Below, piece by piece: positions 24,365-43,443 of a stretch of DNA of 64,000 nt (positions are counted from its first letter, which is position 1; each line of letters begins with the position of its first letter). A model generated the notes under the pieces. The model was given only the letters and a program-made list of their open reading frames with translations. It was not told the DNA's origin and did no database searches. The DNA is from Cacajao melanocephalus (taxonomy: Eukaryota > Chordata > Mammalia > Primates > Pitheciidae): positions 62,001 through 126,000 of the forward strand of contig CAUYLG010022071.1 of the NCBI GenBank assembly GCA_963573385.1, given 5' to 3'. The position numbers and the translations under genes were made by a program.

Positions 24365-25410
24365 CTGGCAAAGATAGTACAGTCTATATTAGAATCAGAA
24401 GGGACTGCCACCTGTTGGTGATCCGGTAGAAATGGACATAGTTCACAGGGCAAACCTAACCCTGAAAGATAACGGCAAGTATTAAAGAGCAAACACATTA
24501 GACTTTAGGACAACAATACTGATTCTAATTAAGACACGGAGGTAACTACACATTACAAACTCCAAAGAAAAAAGAGCATTTTAGAAGAACGCATTTCTTC
24601 TGTTAAGAAAAACCTCAGGTTAAAATGCATTCTCCGACATAAATACCTACAAACTCAACACAGGTGAGGCCAGTTTGACAAAGATGCCCGCCAGGTCCAC
24701 GCCGAGCTTCTGAAGCGTAAAGGTTCTCAAAGACTACCACCAGCCCAATAAATGCTCTTCAAAACGCTAACGCCACCAGACATTATTCCACATAAAAATC
24801 ATTTCAAAGCGGTTCAGCCGCCCGCTGCATGGCGTCGACGAAAGTGAGAAATACCGAGCTTCGTTTTATGACACACAAGATCAAAGAGAAAGTCTCCTCG
24901 GCTGGGTCACCCATCCAGAGGGGAACAGACGCCCCTGTGTCTTTCCTAGCCGGGGAGAAAGTCGCCTACTGTTCCCACTCTATCCCCCTGCCAGGCGCAT
25001 CTCCCCAGGACTGCCTGGGGCGTGCGCGAAGCCCGTGAGTCCGCTTGCCCGCTAGACTGCAAGCTCCAGGAAAGTAAGGGCCTCCTCTTCCCCAGGGTCG
25101 CCGGGGCCGTGGCGACCAGCGCGATCCGAAGATCCAGTCGTAGAGCTAATCGGACCCGGGCTCCGCTCGGCGGACACTGCGCCAAGGCCATAGCTGCACC
25201 ACCCTTCGCCCGGCTCCGGGCCCAACCCCGAAACCTCCCACCGAGAGCTCGCGCCTGCGACCGCAGAGGGCGGCTTCTGAGGGCAAAAACCACCTCGCGG
25301 CGGCAGGTTTCGGGCTTTATTTTTACTTGTGGGCAAGGGGAAGGAGGAGACGCACAACTGGAAAGGCGCCCCGCAGCACAGAGGCGCGGGGACCGGAAGC
25401 GCGGGCGGCC

Positions 25411-25462
25411 CCTCCCCCTACCGCTGCGCCCCTCCCCCTTCCGCTGCGCCCCCTCCCCCACC
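25411..25462. repeat. 20-bp GC-rich tandem repeat
   Basis: Two full units and a part with period 20 (starts 25,411, 25,431, 25,451), C-rich on this strand and G-rich on the gene strand. It is in intron 1, about 125 bases past the exon 1 donor. Confidence 0.8.
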
Positions 25463-25585
25463 AGCGCCGACCGCGCGCGACCCCCACCCGGCGCGCGACC
25501 CGCTCTGCGTCCGCGCCGGCGCCACGTTCCCGCGCCCTTCCCCGCCCGGGCCACGGAGCACGTCCCTCCCCCGCCTCCGACTTAC

Positions 25586-25800
25586 CTGTGGCTGCCGCCT
25601 CGCCGCTCTCCGGGGCGGGAACTTCCACTCCCCCCTCCCTGGTAGATCCGAATTCACTACCCACTTTCCCACCCCCTCACGCAGCGGGGGACGAGCCTCC
25701 TTCTCGGGAGTCAGGCGGGGCGGGGAGAATCAGTGTCACTTAACAGCCAACTGCCCTAAGCTACCGTTTCCTCGGCAGTCAGGGCCGCCACTGGCGGCAT
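25586..25800 (-). other. ATF1: ATF1 exon 1 (5' UTR), start approximate
   Basis: The donor is clear: cagccacag then gtaagtcgg at 25,586/25,585 on the minus strand. The upstream limit is not visible in sequence; starts are likely between 25,700 and 25,930, near the GC boxes and the YY1 site. No ATG in frame with the protein lies here; translation starts in exon 2. Confidence 0.7.
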
Positions 25801-26174
25801 GATCTACACCAGGCAGGGGGCGGGGGCGGGGAGGGGGGGCAAAACTGAGTGCAAGTGTGCGTTGGGGGAGCTACAGTGCTGCCTCCGCGCGGGCCGCCGT
25901 CCTGCGTCACCGCGCTGTCCACGTGATGCGCCGCCATCTTGTACGCGTTCCTGACTTGTGGTTAGGGGTACCCCGGAACGCGTTTAGCAGGCTGCACTGA
26001 GAGAGGAACTCTACCCGGCCCCGCCTCACGTCCGCTTCCGGAGGTGAGCCGGGAGGCTGTTTTCTTCGATGAGTGGCGGCGTTGTCAACTCACCTTCTGC
26101 CCCTTGACCTTGACCGACTCCGGCCCTGTCGTCTTCTTGGAAGGAGAAATGACTTGAAGCTTGAAGGCTTTGCC

Positions 26175-26460
26175 TTTTATTTTTTCCGCGATTGAGACGA
26201 GGTCTCGCTCTGTGGCTCAGGCTGGAGTGCAGTGGCCGGATCCCGACTCAATGCAGCCTCCAACCCCTGGGTTCAAGCGATTCTCCACCCTTAGCCTCCG
26301 GGGCAGCTACGACCACAGGCACGCACCACCACGCCTTGCTTGTAGAGATGAGGACTCAATATGTTGCCCAGGCTGGTCTTGATCTCCTGGGCTCAAGTGA
26401 TCCGCCGTCTGGGCCTTCCAAAGTCCTGGGATTACGGGGCGTGCACCACCGCGCCCAGCC
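26175..26460 (-). repeat. Alu, J-like
   Basis: Antisense, GC-richer than most, next to the CpG island. Confidence 0.9.
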
Positions 26461-26840
26461 TTACTATTTTTCTTAATCCCCTAAAGTAGCATTGAGTTGT
26501 GTCCTTTAACACATGTGGAAGCATTTTTACAGAAATGGATTTACAATGAAATGTAACAAGGTGTTAATAAAATATTATGCCGTCGTTTTAATGCATTACA
26601 AAAACTTTCCAGAATATTCTTTGTGTCTACCTCTCTGGAAGAGGAGTTATGCTTTATTCTATTTCTAAAAATTTCCTTGCAAAATGTTATTATATGGCTT
26701 TAATGATGGTAAACGACAAAAGATAAACTTTGTTAGTATGCTCTTCACAAAAAATTCTCAAAGTTTTCTGAAATTTTACTAGGTTGAGATCCTCAATTTA
26801 GGAAACTTCCTATTTTTGGCCTTTGGGTCGGAAAATGTGG

Positions 26841-26916
26841 TTTAAAGCCGAAGATTTACTCTGCCAAAGTAAGTCACTTTAAATCACTCTGTGATTTAAA
26901 GCCAAAGATTTACTCT
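26841..26916. repeat. 22-bp direct repeat, two copies
   Basis: tttaaagccgaagatttact at 26,841 and a one-mismatch copy at 26,895, 54 bases apart. Confidence 0.85.
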
Positions 26917-27202
26917 TAAGACGTCGCTAACATCTAGTTGCTGACATTCAGCAAACATTGTTGATTACCTATTAAATGCTAGTACAGGAGACAGATGTTA
27001 TTACTAAGTCAGTGTTTCAGCATTACTGAAAGAAAAGTGGCCTATTTTCTCAGATGTTCTCAGACATCAAGCCTTCCATGGTTAACAAAGTCCAGCCTCA
27101 GGCATTCTGGAATCCAGAATATTGATGGCTGGAAGGCTGGTTGTATGAGTTTCTTGTTCTTTGATGTTTGTTTTTTTTCTTCCGTGGACCACAGAATGCT
27201 TA

Positions 27203-27806
<604 letters not shown>

Positions 27807-27924
27807 AAAGAAATTGATTTAATAACACTGCCTATCACATAGGGTTTTGTAGACTGAATTCCTTTGATACATGTAAAGTTAGAGCTGTGCCTAGTACATA
27901 CTAAGCACTAAATAAATGTTGGAT

Positions 27925-28212
27925 TTTTTTTTTTTAGACAGTCTCGCTGTGTTGCCCAGGCTGGGGTGCCGTGGCCACGATCTCAGCTTACTGCAACCTT
28001 CACCTCCCAGGCTCAAGCCATCCTCCCACCTTATCCTCCCAAGTAGCTGGGTGTATAGATGCGCACCACCATGCCCAGCTATGTTTTAAAGTTTTCTGTA
28101 GAGATGGGATCCCTCTGTGCTGCCCAGGCTGGTCTCAAGGTCCTGGGCTCGAGTTACCCACCTTAGCCTCCCAAAGTGCTGAGATTGCAGGCGTGAGCCA
28201 CAGAGCCTGGCC
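27925..28212 (-). repeat. Alu
   Basis: Antisense, diverged. Confidence 0.93.
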
Positions 28213-30605
<2,393 letters not shown>

Positions 30606-30608
30606 TCA

Positions 30609-30977
<369 letters not shown>

Positions 30978-31198
30978 TTATTACTGATTAGGCATTATCC
31001 TTATTGGCTGCCTGTTTTGCTCTTAGGAATTCTGTGCTCTAATAACCGCCTTCACTACTCTGTATGTCAAGTTCCTTTGGCTGCCACTCCAGTCTTGTCA
31101 AAAATTACCAGAATTCTGACCCTTCCTCCTCCCTCCAGGCATCTGGTAGTTAAGAACTGCCACCTGACCTCTATTATTTTAGGGCCTCATCGTCTAAA

Positions 31199-31495
31199 TT
31201 TTTTTTTTTTTTTGAGATGGAGTCTTGCTCTGCTGCTCAGGCTGGAGTGCAGTGACGCAATCTCGGCTTACTGCAACCTCCGCCTCTCAGGTTCCAGCGA
31301 TACTCCTGCCTCAGTCTCCTGAGTAGCTGGGATTACAGGCACATGCCACCAAGCCTGGCTAATTTTTGTATTTTCAGTAGAGACTGGAATTCACCATGTT
31401 GGCCAGGCTGGTCTCAAACTCCTGACCTCAGGTGATCTGCCTGCCTCGGCCTCCCAGAGTGCTGGGATTACAGGCATGAGCCACTGCACCTGACC
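31199..31495 (-). repeat. Alu
   Basis: Antisense, full length. Confidence 0.95.
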
Positions 31496-31586
31496 AGCTC
31501 ATCGTCTAAGTTACTGCGAAGGACAAAAAAGAGAGCTAACATAGTGTTAACTTTCCTGATGCGTCATTTGATGCACAAAACCTATT

Positions 31587-33000
<1,414 letters not shown>

Positions 33001-33278
33001 ATTTTTGAGATGCAGTCTCACTCTGTTGCCCAAACTGAAGTGCAGTGTTTCAATCTCAGCTTACTGCAACCTCCGCCTGCTGGGTTCAAGTGATTCTCCT
33101 GCCTCAGCCTCCTGAGTAGCTGGGATTACAGGTACATGCCACCATGCCCAGCTAATTTTTGTATTTTTAGTAGAGATGGGGTTTCACCATGTTGGCCAGG
33201 CTAGTCTCGAACTCCTGACTCACCCACCACGGCCTCCAAAAGTGTTGGGATTATAGGCAGGAGCCATCATGCCTGGCC
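33001..33278 (-). repeat. Alu
   Basis: Antisense, near full length. Confidence 0.94.
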
Positions 33279-33279
33279 T

Positions 33280-33412
33280 TGATTTTATTTTTAGTAGAGA
33301 TGGGGTTTCACCATGTTGGCCAGGCTGGTCTTGAACTCCTGGCCTCAACCGATCCACCCACCTCAGCCTCCCAAAGTGCTGAGATTACAAGTGTGAGCCA
33401 CTGCACCTGGCC
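33280..33412 (-). repeat. Alu left-monomer fragment
   Basis: Antisense, directly follows another Alu. Confidence 0.92.
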
Positions 33413-33819
33413 TATTTTTTAAATTTTTATTTTGAATAACACTTATAGAAGAATGTCAGCTTACTCTAGGGCACTTCAGTATTCCTGAGAAATAAACACA
33501 ATTTCTCTTTTCCTTCTACAGGGATGTCCTCAGGTGAAGTCACTGTTCCTGCTCTTTGACATATTTTCCATGTAAAAGATACGACCCTGGAAATCATGCT
33601 GATAGTTGGAGTAAGCCTTTCCTAACCCCATGTGAGAACCCCAGGCTAATGGCCACACTCTTCTTTTAAAGAAGATAAGAAAACAATTCCTAATTCAAAA
33701 CCAGTACTTATGATCACAGCCGCATGTGCCAGGCACTGATCCCACTTCCTGCCAAGCTCCGACTCCAACGTCTTCCCCACCGATGGCTCCCTATCTCATT
33801 TATTGAATACCGTAATGAA

Positions 33820-33940
33820 AGTGAAAAACAATGGTTGTATGAGTACTCAAAGTATGGTTTCTACTGACAGCATCACTTTTGCACCATTGTAAAGTTGAAA
33901 AATTGTAAGTTGAACCATCATAAGTCACGGACTGTATTTT
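33820..33940 (+). mobile_element. DNA-transposon-like remnant
   Basis: The gtaaagttgaaaaattgtaa and following words resemble the end of a common mammalian DNA transposon. Family not fixed. Confidence 0.35.
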
Positions 33941-34079
33941 ATTCCTTTTGATGCTATTTTAAATGGACTTGTTTTGTGGATTTTATTTTTGGAGAGTTCA
34001 TTGCTAGTGATTAGAAATAAAATTGATTTATGTTGTTTTTGTATTTTTCAACCTTGCAAAAGTCACTTATTCCTTTTTT

Positions 34080-34602
<523 letters not shown>

Positions 34603-34843
34603 TCTTTAGGATTTTCTATGTACAAGTCATTTTATCTATGAATAGAGATAGCTTTAATCCCTCCTTTCCTGTGGATGCCTTTTATTTCTTTTTCTTGCCT
34701 AACTGCTCTGGATAGATGTTTAGTACAACAGTTTTTAGAAGAGGTGAGAATAGACTGTTTCTTCCCTTGTTTCCAGTGTTAGGGAGAAAGAGCATTCAGT
34801 TTTCCACTATTAAGTGGGATGTTAGTGAGTTTTTCATACATGA

Positions 34844-35029
<186 letters not shown>

Positions 35030-35247
35030 TAGTTTGACTGGATATAGAATTCTGAATTGATAGGTTTAAACTCCTAGCACCTTAAACATAGTCTGTGTTC
35101 TTCTGGCTTCCATAGTGTTTAATAAGAAGTTGGCTATCATTTGTATCATTGTTATCTGGTATATAATATATCATTTTCCCTGGCTTCTTTGAAGAATTTT
35201 GCTTTATTGAAGTGTAGCAGTTTGCCCATGACTCTGCCTAAGTGGTT

Positions 35248-35921
<674 letters not shown>

Positions 35922-36086
35922 TAGACCACTTAATATTTTCCCACAGATCTCTGAGGCACTATTTTTTTCCCTCAAATCCCTTTGTTCTTCAGATTAGATA
36001 ATCTATTGATCTATCTTAAAGTTCATTTTTTTTTTTTTACCCGTAACTCCTGAGAATATACCAAGTAAAGTTCACTTACTCTTTTT

Positions 36087-36618
<532 letters not shown>

Positions 36619-36905
36619 TTTATAATTTATATATAATTTATAAATTTTATATCTCTAGGAGGGTTAATCTGACCAAGTTACTTCATGATTATCATAAGCT
36701 AGAGACCCCTGCTATTTTCTGTTTATCTTGTCTTCAATGATCTTGTCAAAATATGTTTGTAGATTATCCTGTATTTTTTCCATAGATTATCATATTGTCT
36801 CTAAATATTGTTTTTGTTCTTTTGTATCTAATTCATATAGCTCATTTATTTTTCCCTAACTGTGCTGGCTATAATCTCGTCTGAGACCCAGACTAGGATA
36901 ATTCT

Positions 36906-37041
36906 TTTTTTTTTTTTTTTAAATAAAGATGGGGTTTTACCATGATGGCCAGGTTGGTCTTGAACTCCTGACCTCAGGTGATCCACCCACCTCGGCCTCC
37001 CAAAGTGCTAGGATTACAGGCGTGAGCCACCGCACCCGGCT
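36906..37041 (-). repeat. Alu monomer
   Basis: Antisense single monomer. The flanking words gactaggataattc on each side (36,891 and 37,042) are a target duplication. Confidence 0.93.
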
Positions 37042-37588
37042 GACTAGGATAATTCAAAGACTAGGCTCAGCCGGGACTGTTGACCGAAGCACCTAAACAT
37101 AGCGCCTCTTCAGAGCTTGGGCCTCTTACATCAGGACAGCTGGGTTCTAAAAGGGAGCATCAGGAAAGTCAGCATTTTAAGCTTCAAGCTGCTGCTCATC
37201 CAGGCTGGAAGTCATGCACATCACTTCTGCCACATTCTATTGATCAGACCATATTTGAAGGGAGAGGACTGTACCTCTTGATGTGGGAATGTCAGGGTAA
37301 CACTGCAAAGAGCACATGGCATTTAAGATAATATGTGAAGATAGATTGGAAAATACAGTTTCCGCATTAGCAAAGCAAACCCAGTGGTGTATACAAAATA
37401 ATAGATGATGATCAAAACGGGTCAAATCAAGGATGGTTCAATATTAGAAAAACATCTGGCTGCTACAGATGTGTAAAAAAAATTGGTAAAATTTATTTAT
37501 ATAAAACATCTTAACATCTTAGAGGAAAAAAACTATGTGATCATCTCATAGATCCTGGGGGAGAGAAAAAGATAAACTTCAACACTGA

Positions 37589-38245
<657 letters not shown>

Positions 38246-38369
38246 AGACTTCTTTAACTGACAATGCACATCTATCAATAACATCTAGTAAAAAGGATAA
38301 ACAATGGTGATACTTCAGAAGCACTACTAGAAAAGTCAAGACTATGAGGAGGATGCTTGCTTTCTATCA

Positions 38370-38440
38370 CTTTCTACTCAGCTGTGGTTTATGCTATTAA
38401 CTTGGGGTGGTTTGTTACACAACAATAAATAACTGAAACA
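38370..38440 (+). mobile_element. MaLR-like LTR end
   Basis: Short remnant with the gtttgttacacaacaataaa type ending seen in MLT1/MST LTRs. Confidence 0.45.
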
Positions 38441-38447
38441 CTGAGAT

Positions 38448-38796
38448 TTTTATTTTTATGAGACAGGATCTCACTGTGCTGCCCAGGCTGGAGTATGGTT
38501 GCACAATCATGGCTCACTGCAATCTCAAACTCCTGGGCTCAAGTGATCCTCTGCCTTAGTCTCCTGAGTTGCTGGGATCACAGTCATGTGCTATCATGCC
38601 CAGTTTATATATATATATAAAGATGGAAGAAATAACCCTGTATCAGGAGAAAGAAAAAAAAGAAATATATATATTTTTTTCTTAAGAGATGGGGTCCCGT
38701 TGAGTTGTCCAGCTTTCTCTCCAAGTCCTGGTATCAACGCATCCTCCTACCTTGGCCTCCTGAAGATTACAGGTGTGAGCCACCATGCCTGGCCTA
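38448..38796 (-). repeat. Alu, J-like, interrupted
   Basis: Antisense left and right parts separated at about 38,606-38,665 by TA repeats and an A-rich insert. Confidence 0.85.
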
Positions 38797-38819
38797 GATT
38801 TTATCATTTTTTATCTTTT

Positions 38820-39300
38820 CTCAAGTGAGATTGATTTAGAATGTTCAAAAACTGCCTTAGTCTGACTTTGGTATCTGACTTATACTAAGTTGGTAAGATT
38901 AGTTGGGTGGCTTTTTCTCTTATATATGAAAAGAGGATTATTTTTTGCTTTGTGAGTGTGGTAAAATTCAAATTTTCTATTTCTCGAGTGAATTGTCAAA
39001 GTTACATAATTTTTAGAAAATTATCCATTTAAAACTGAAATTTACTGATCCCTTGAAATAGAAGCACAACTGCTGTATCTGTAGTTGTGTTCCCTTTTGT
39101 GTTTCCTACTTTTTGTGTCTATGTGTGCATGCCTTTTGTTAAACGGGTTTTACTGTGATTAGAATATCTGTAAGATACCAGTTTCTTTTCAAGTCTGGGC
39201 TTTTTCCTTAAAAAAAAAAAAAAGTAAATTTCTGGGTTTTTTTGAACATTTTTCTGTTTTCTTCTTTTTTATTAATGTCTGCTTTTGTCTTTGTTACTTC
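38820..39300 (-). mobile_element. L1 ORF2 fragment (RT region)
   Basis: Antisense, strongly diverged; the order of words follows the L1 reverse-transcriptase region. Confidence 0.55.
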
Positions 39301-39582
39301 CTTTTTTTTTTGAGATGGGGTCTCACTCTGTTGCCCAGGCTAGAGTGCGGTGGCGTGATCTCGGCTACTGCAACCTCCTGGGTTCAAGTGATTCTCCTGC
39401 CTGAGCCTCCCGAGTAGCTGGGACTTAAGGTGTGCGCCACCACGCCAGGCTAATTTTTTATTTTTAGTAGAGACAGGGTTTCACCATGTAGGCCAGGCTA
39501 CTTCCCAACTCCTGACCTTGTGATCTACCCACCTAGGCCTCCCAAAGTGCTGCTATTACAGGTGTGAGCCACCATGCCTGGC
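39301..39582 (-). repeat. Alu
   Basis: Antisense, full length. Confidence 0.94.
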
Positions 39583-40385
39583 CTCCTTCTTTCTTTGGGG
39601 ATCTTTTTATTCTTCTCCTAGATTCTGAAACTGAATATGATTAATTCATTTTCTGTTTGCTCTTTAATGCATGCACTGTGAACTCCTTCTTACCTGCTTC
39701 TTTTGGAACCCCCATAATTTCGAGAATGTATGTCCTGGTTTGTCAGGTCTAACCAGGGGAGTTATTTATAGAAATGATCTCAGAAATGAGTGTTCATCTT
39801 TGGAGACTGAGAATGGAGATTCAGAGAAGTGAACGAGGTCATCAGGTAAACTTTTATTAATAGCAACTTCTAACTATTAGGATCTTGCTTGTACTCAGTG
39901 TTATTTGAAAAAGTGTGATTCCTCCCTTGCTGCCAATCCGTCCACCTGCTCACTGGAGTCCATCCGCTCCAGCTTCCTCAGTGAGTGACCTCACTTTGTC
40001 ATTTGTCCCTTACTGCTATATTTAGGAACCTTCCCTCTATTCTGGCTCTTTCTCCTGACACAAAAGTTTATTTCTTCCATCTTTAAAACACCCCCACCTG
40101 ATTATTTTACACCCTCATTCTAACTACTGTCCCCTCTTTCTCCTTCCTAGTTGCAGTTGCAGATGAAGCCTCTGGAGAGGAGCCTTTGTTCAGTCTCACC
40201 TCTCAGCAGTTCTCTCCTGAACCAGTTTTCAGGCTTCTGCCCACACACTTGTACTCAAACTCTCTCATCAAGGCCACCAGGGACTCCCTCATTGCCAAGT
40301 CGAGCAGATGCCATCCAATCCCTGTTCTACTCAGGTTTGTTGTGGCCTTGGGTTGTTGAGCGCTCCATCCTCTTTGATTTTGTTC

Positions 40386-40676
40386 TTGTTTTTGAGACAT
40401 AGTCTCGCTGTTGCCCAGGCTGGAGTGCAATGGTGCGATCTCAGCTCACTGCTACCTCCACCCTCCTGTGTTCAAGCGATTCTCATGCCTTAGCCTCCCA
40501 AGTAGCTGGGAGTAGCACCCACCACCATGACTGGCTGATTGATTTTTGTATTTTTGGTAGAGATGAGGTTTCAGCATGTTAGCCAGGCTGGTCTTGAACT
40601 CCTGACCTCAGGCCATATGCCTGCCTCAGCCTCCCAAAATGCTGGGATTACAGGCATGAGCCACTGCACCCAGCCT
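40386..40676 (-). repeat. Alu
   Basis: Antisense, full length. Confidence 0.94.
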
Positions 40677-40908
40677 TCAGCAACCTCTAAATGCTGTTGT
40701 TTGCCATGACTCTTATCCTTTTCTGACTCTACATGTTCTTCCGTGGCAATATCATCCACTTTGAAATGCTGTCTCCCAAATCTACAGTTCTAGGCCAGAG
40801 CTCTCCTGAGGCAAAGACCTCAGTATTCAGCTGTCTGTTAAACCTTTTCACCTGCATGTTCCACAGCACCTCCAAAAAGAACATGACCAATATGGAGCAC
40901 AGTGTCTT

Positions 40909-41180
40909 TTTTTTTTTGGAGATGATAGAGCCTCACTCCATTACCCAGGCTTGGCTCACTGCAACCTTTGCCTCCTGGGTTCAAGCAGTTCTCCTGCCTT
41001 AGCCTCCCGAGTGGCTGGGATAACAGGTGCCCACCAACATGCTCAGCTAATATTTTTGTATTTTTAGTAGAGACAGGGTTTCCCCATGTTAGACTGGTCT
41101 CCAACTCCAGACCTCGTGATCTGCCTGCCTTGGCCTCTCAAAGTGCTGGGATTATAGGCGTGAGCCACCGCACCCAGCCC
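40909..41180 (-). repeat. Alu
   Basis: Antisense with internal deletions. Words like cacagtgtcttc and cacagcgtcttc at its edges fit a target duplication. Confidence 0.94.
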
Positions 41181-41404
41181 ACAGCGTCTTCTTTGCCAAA
41201 TCTATTCCTCCTGTTTTCTTCCCTGCCTTGGTAAATGGCCCTACATCCACCTAACCCCCAAGCCAGAAACCTAGGAGTTATTTTGGATTCCTTCTTTCCC
41301 TACCCTGAATATTCAGTGGTTGGAATCCTAATGCCTCCAATGTTTTTATGCATGGCCTCTCTTCTCCGTTCTTACTGCCTTGCTTGAAGTATCCCTGCTC
41401 TATG

Positions 41405-42050
41405 TCTTAGTCTGTTTTGTGCTGCTATAACAAGATACCTGAACTTGGGTAGTTTATAAAGAACAGAAATGTGTTTCTCACAGTTCTGGAGGCCAGGAAC
41501 TTCAACATCATGGCACTGGCAGGTTGGCTTGTCTGGTTAAGGGCTGCTCTCTTTCCAAGACAGTGCTGTGTTGCTGTGTCCTCTAGAGGGGAAGAACACT
41601 GGTGAAGGGCAAAGGGCAAAAGAGCCACGTAGTACTGAATGAAGCCTTTCATAAGAGCTCTAACTCCATTAGTGAGGGAGGAGCCATCATGACCTAATCA
41701 CCTCTTAAAACCATCACATTGGCCACTAAGTTTCAACAGAAGATGGTCAGGCGAGGTGGCTCATGAGGTCAGGAGTTTGAGACCAGCCTGACCAACATGG
41801 TCAAACCCCATCTCTACTAAAACTACAAAAAAATTAGCTCTGGCGTGGTGGCACGTGCCTGTAATCCCAGCTACTCAAGAGGCTGAGGCAGGAGAATCAC
41901 TTCAACCTGGGAGGTGGAGGTAGCAGTGAGATGAGATTGCACCACTGCACTCCAGCCTGGGTGACAGAGCAAGACTCTGTCTCAAAAAAAAAAAAAAGTT
42001 TCAACATTAAGAATCTGGAGAGAACACATTCAAATCATTGCACTCTATCA
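41405..42050 (-). mobile_element. MaLR-like LTR, split by an Alu
   Basis: Starts at cttagtctgttttgtgctgc and continues after the Alu (42,001-42,050). Same family as the element at 42,545. Family call is from memory. Confidence 0.55.
41745..42000 (+). repeat. Alu, internally deleted
   Basis: Sense. Inside the LTR-like repeat; the aagtttcaacat words on both sides are its target duplication. The first monomer lacks about 40 bases. Confidence 0.94.
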
Positions 42051-42151
42051 CTGTGGTTACTGAAAAGGTCTCCCAACCGGTCTTTCCAGTTTTATCTCCT
42101 TTTCCCTGTCCATTACAATCTCTGGTTTTATTTCCCTTTCCCTATCCATTC

Positions 42152-42327
42152 CTATTTTTTTTTTTCCTTTTTTCTTGAGAGACAGACAGGGTCTTGCTGT
42201 TACCCAGGCTGGAGTGCAGTGGCGCAGTTATAACTCATTGCAGCCCTGAACTCCTGGGCTCAAGAGATCTTCTGCCTTGGCTTCCCAAAGCACTGGGATT
42301 ACAGGCGTGAGCCACCATGCTCAGCCC
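42152..42327 (-). repeat. Alu, truncated
   Basis: Antisense with a deletion of most of the middle. Confidence 0.9.
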
Positions 42328-42544
42328 CCATCTATTTACTGTATGACTGCCAGAATAATCTATGTTGCAAATCCGAGCATGTTATCCTCCTGCTTTAAAT
42401 CCCTCCTTAACTCTCCTTTGCCCCTTTGATAAAAGTCCAAGATTCTTAGCATGATATAATACAAGATCCTCAGTGATCTGTCCCTGGGTCAAGCCTCCAT
42501 AATTATCTTTTACTTTTCTCCCCTCAAACCTTCCATCCTTATCT

Positions 42545-42955
42545 TAGTCCTTTTGTGCTGCTATAACAAAATACCTGAGCCTGGATAATTTATAAACAGC
42601 TTAAATTTACTACTCACAATTATGGAGGCTGGGAAGTCCAAGATCAAGGTGTCGACAGTTTCAGTGTCTGTCTGGTGAGGCCCTGATCTCTGCTTTCAAG
42701 ATGGTACCTTAAATGCTGCTGCTTCTAGAGGGGACGAACACCATGGCCTCACGTAGGGGAGGGACAGAAGGGCAAAAGGGCCTAGCCACTTCTCTCTGGT
42801 ACTTTTATAAAAGGGCAGTAATCCATTCACCAGGGCACAGCTCCTGTAAAATTTAATTCCCAAAAGGCCCCACCTCTTAATGCTATCACATTGGGTATTA
42901 AGATCCACATATGAATTTTGGGCAGACATATACATTCAAAGACAGCAATCTCAAT
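42545..42955 (-). mobile_element. MaLR-like LTR
   Basis: Begins cttagtccttttgtgctgct, parallel to 41,405, and keeps the full length including the ggccccacctcttaatgcta part. Confidence 0.55.
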
Positions 42956-43443
42956 AATGAATTCTAATTCCCAGAATATGCAACTCCCCTTCCTGCTCAC
43001 TATCTTATCTGGCTATCTATCTATCATCTCATCCTCTGAAATCCAGGTCAGAGGTTCCCTTCTGCAGTTACTCCTCACTAACCCTCACCATGGCTAAATG
43101 CTCTTACAATCCCTGTCTGCTCTTAACCCTTGTATTGTATTGTGATTGTTATCCTATATCTATCTCCTTGAGGGCAGTGACTTGGTATTTTTCTCTCTCT
43201 GGCTTCAGTTCTTATCATAGTGCTTACTGGGTAGGCATCAATGTCTGTGATGTGAAAAAATGTTCTCAGCTGCTAGAATAGCCTGGAGCAGTTGAAGGAC
43301 CAGTTTTAGTGTCTGAGAGCAGGCACAACTTGATGGCTCCCACCAGGTTTCTTGAAACTAGGAATTGGAAGAGCAAATTAAGTATCATTTTAGGAAAAAC
43401 TAAAATCCAGCCTAATTACAGATTAGAAAAAATTCAAGTTTAG

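Larger units (their letters stand above)
18380..25585 (-). other. ATF1: ATF1 intron 1
   Basis: 7.2 kb between the non-coding first exon and the start-codon exon. Contents: an L1 3' part (about 18.93-19.97 kb) with an Alu in it, four Alu copies or fragments, an LTR with leader (about 22.9-24.0 kb), a plus-strand 7SL pseudogene, and from 24,820 the downstream part of the CpG island. The stretches 18,400-18,930, 20,200-20,775 and 21,085-22,145 carry no gene; the last could be ERV internal sequence, but I could not prove it. Confidence 0.88.
24820..26060. promoter_or_regulatory. ATF1: CpG island and ATF1 promoter
   Basis: Dense CpG and GC-rich sequence unlike anything else in the window. Over the probable start region it contains GC boxes (25,816-25,831), an E-box cacgtg (25,920-25,925), a YY1-type gccgccatcttg (25,930-25,941), a gcgtcac half-CRE-like word (25,904-25,910) and an ETS-type cttccgg (26,034-26,040). 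No TATA box is evident near the first exon, which fits a housekeeping-type promoter with dispersed starts. Confidence 0.88.
41181..43260 (+). mobile_element. L2 fragments
   Basis: Plus-strand pieces at 41,200-41,400, 42,045-42,150, 42,330-42,545 and 42,965-43,260. At 41,260-41,298 the sequence still translates to KARNLGVILDSFF, a segment typical of CR1/L2-type reverse transcriptases. Other repeats split it. Confidence 0.65.

Noticed and set aside
25022..25802. Long open frames on both strands over the CpG island (up to 207 codons)
   Set aside because: They result from GC-rich sequence with few stops, overlap in several frames on both strands, and match no known domain. The region is a promoter and first exon.
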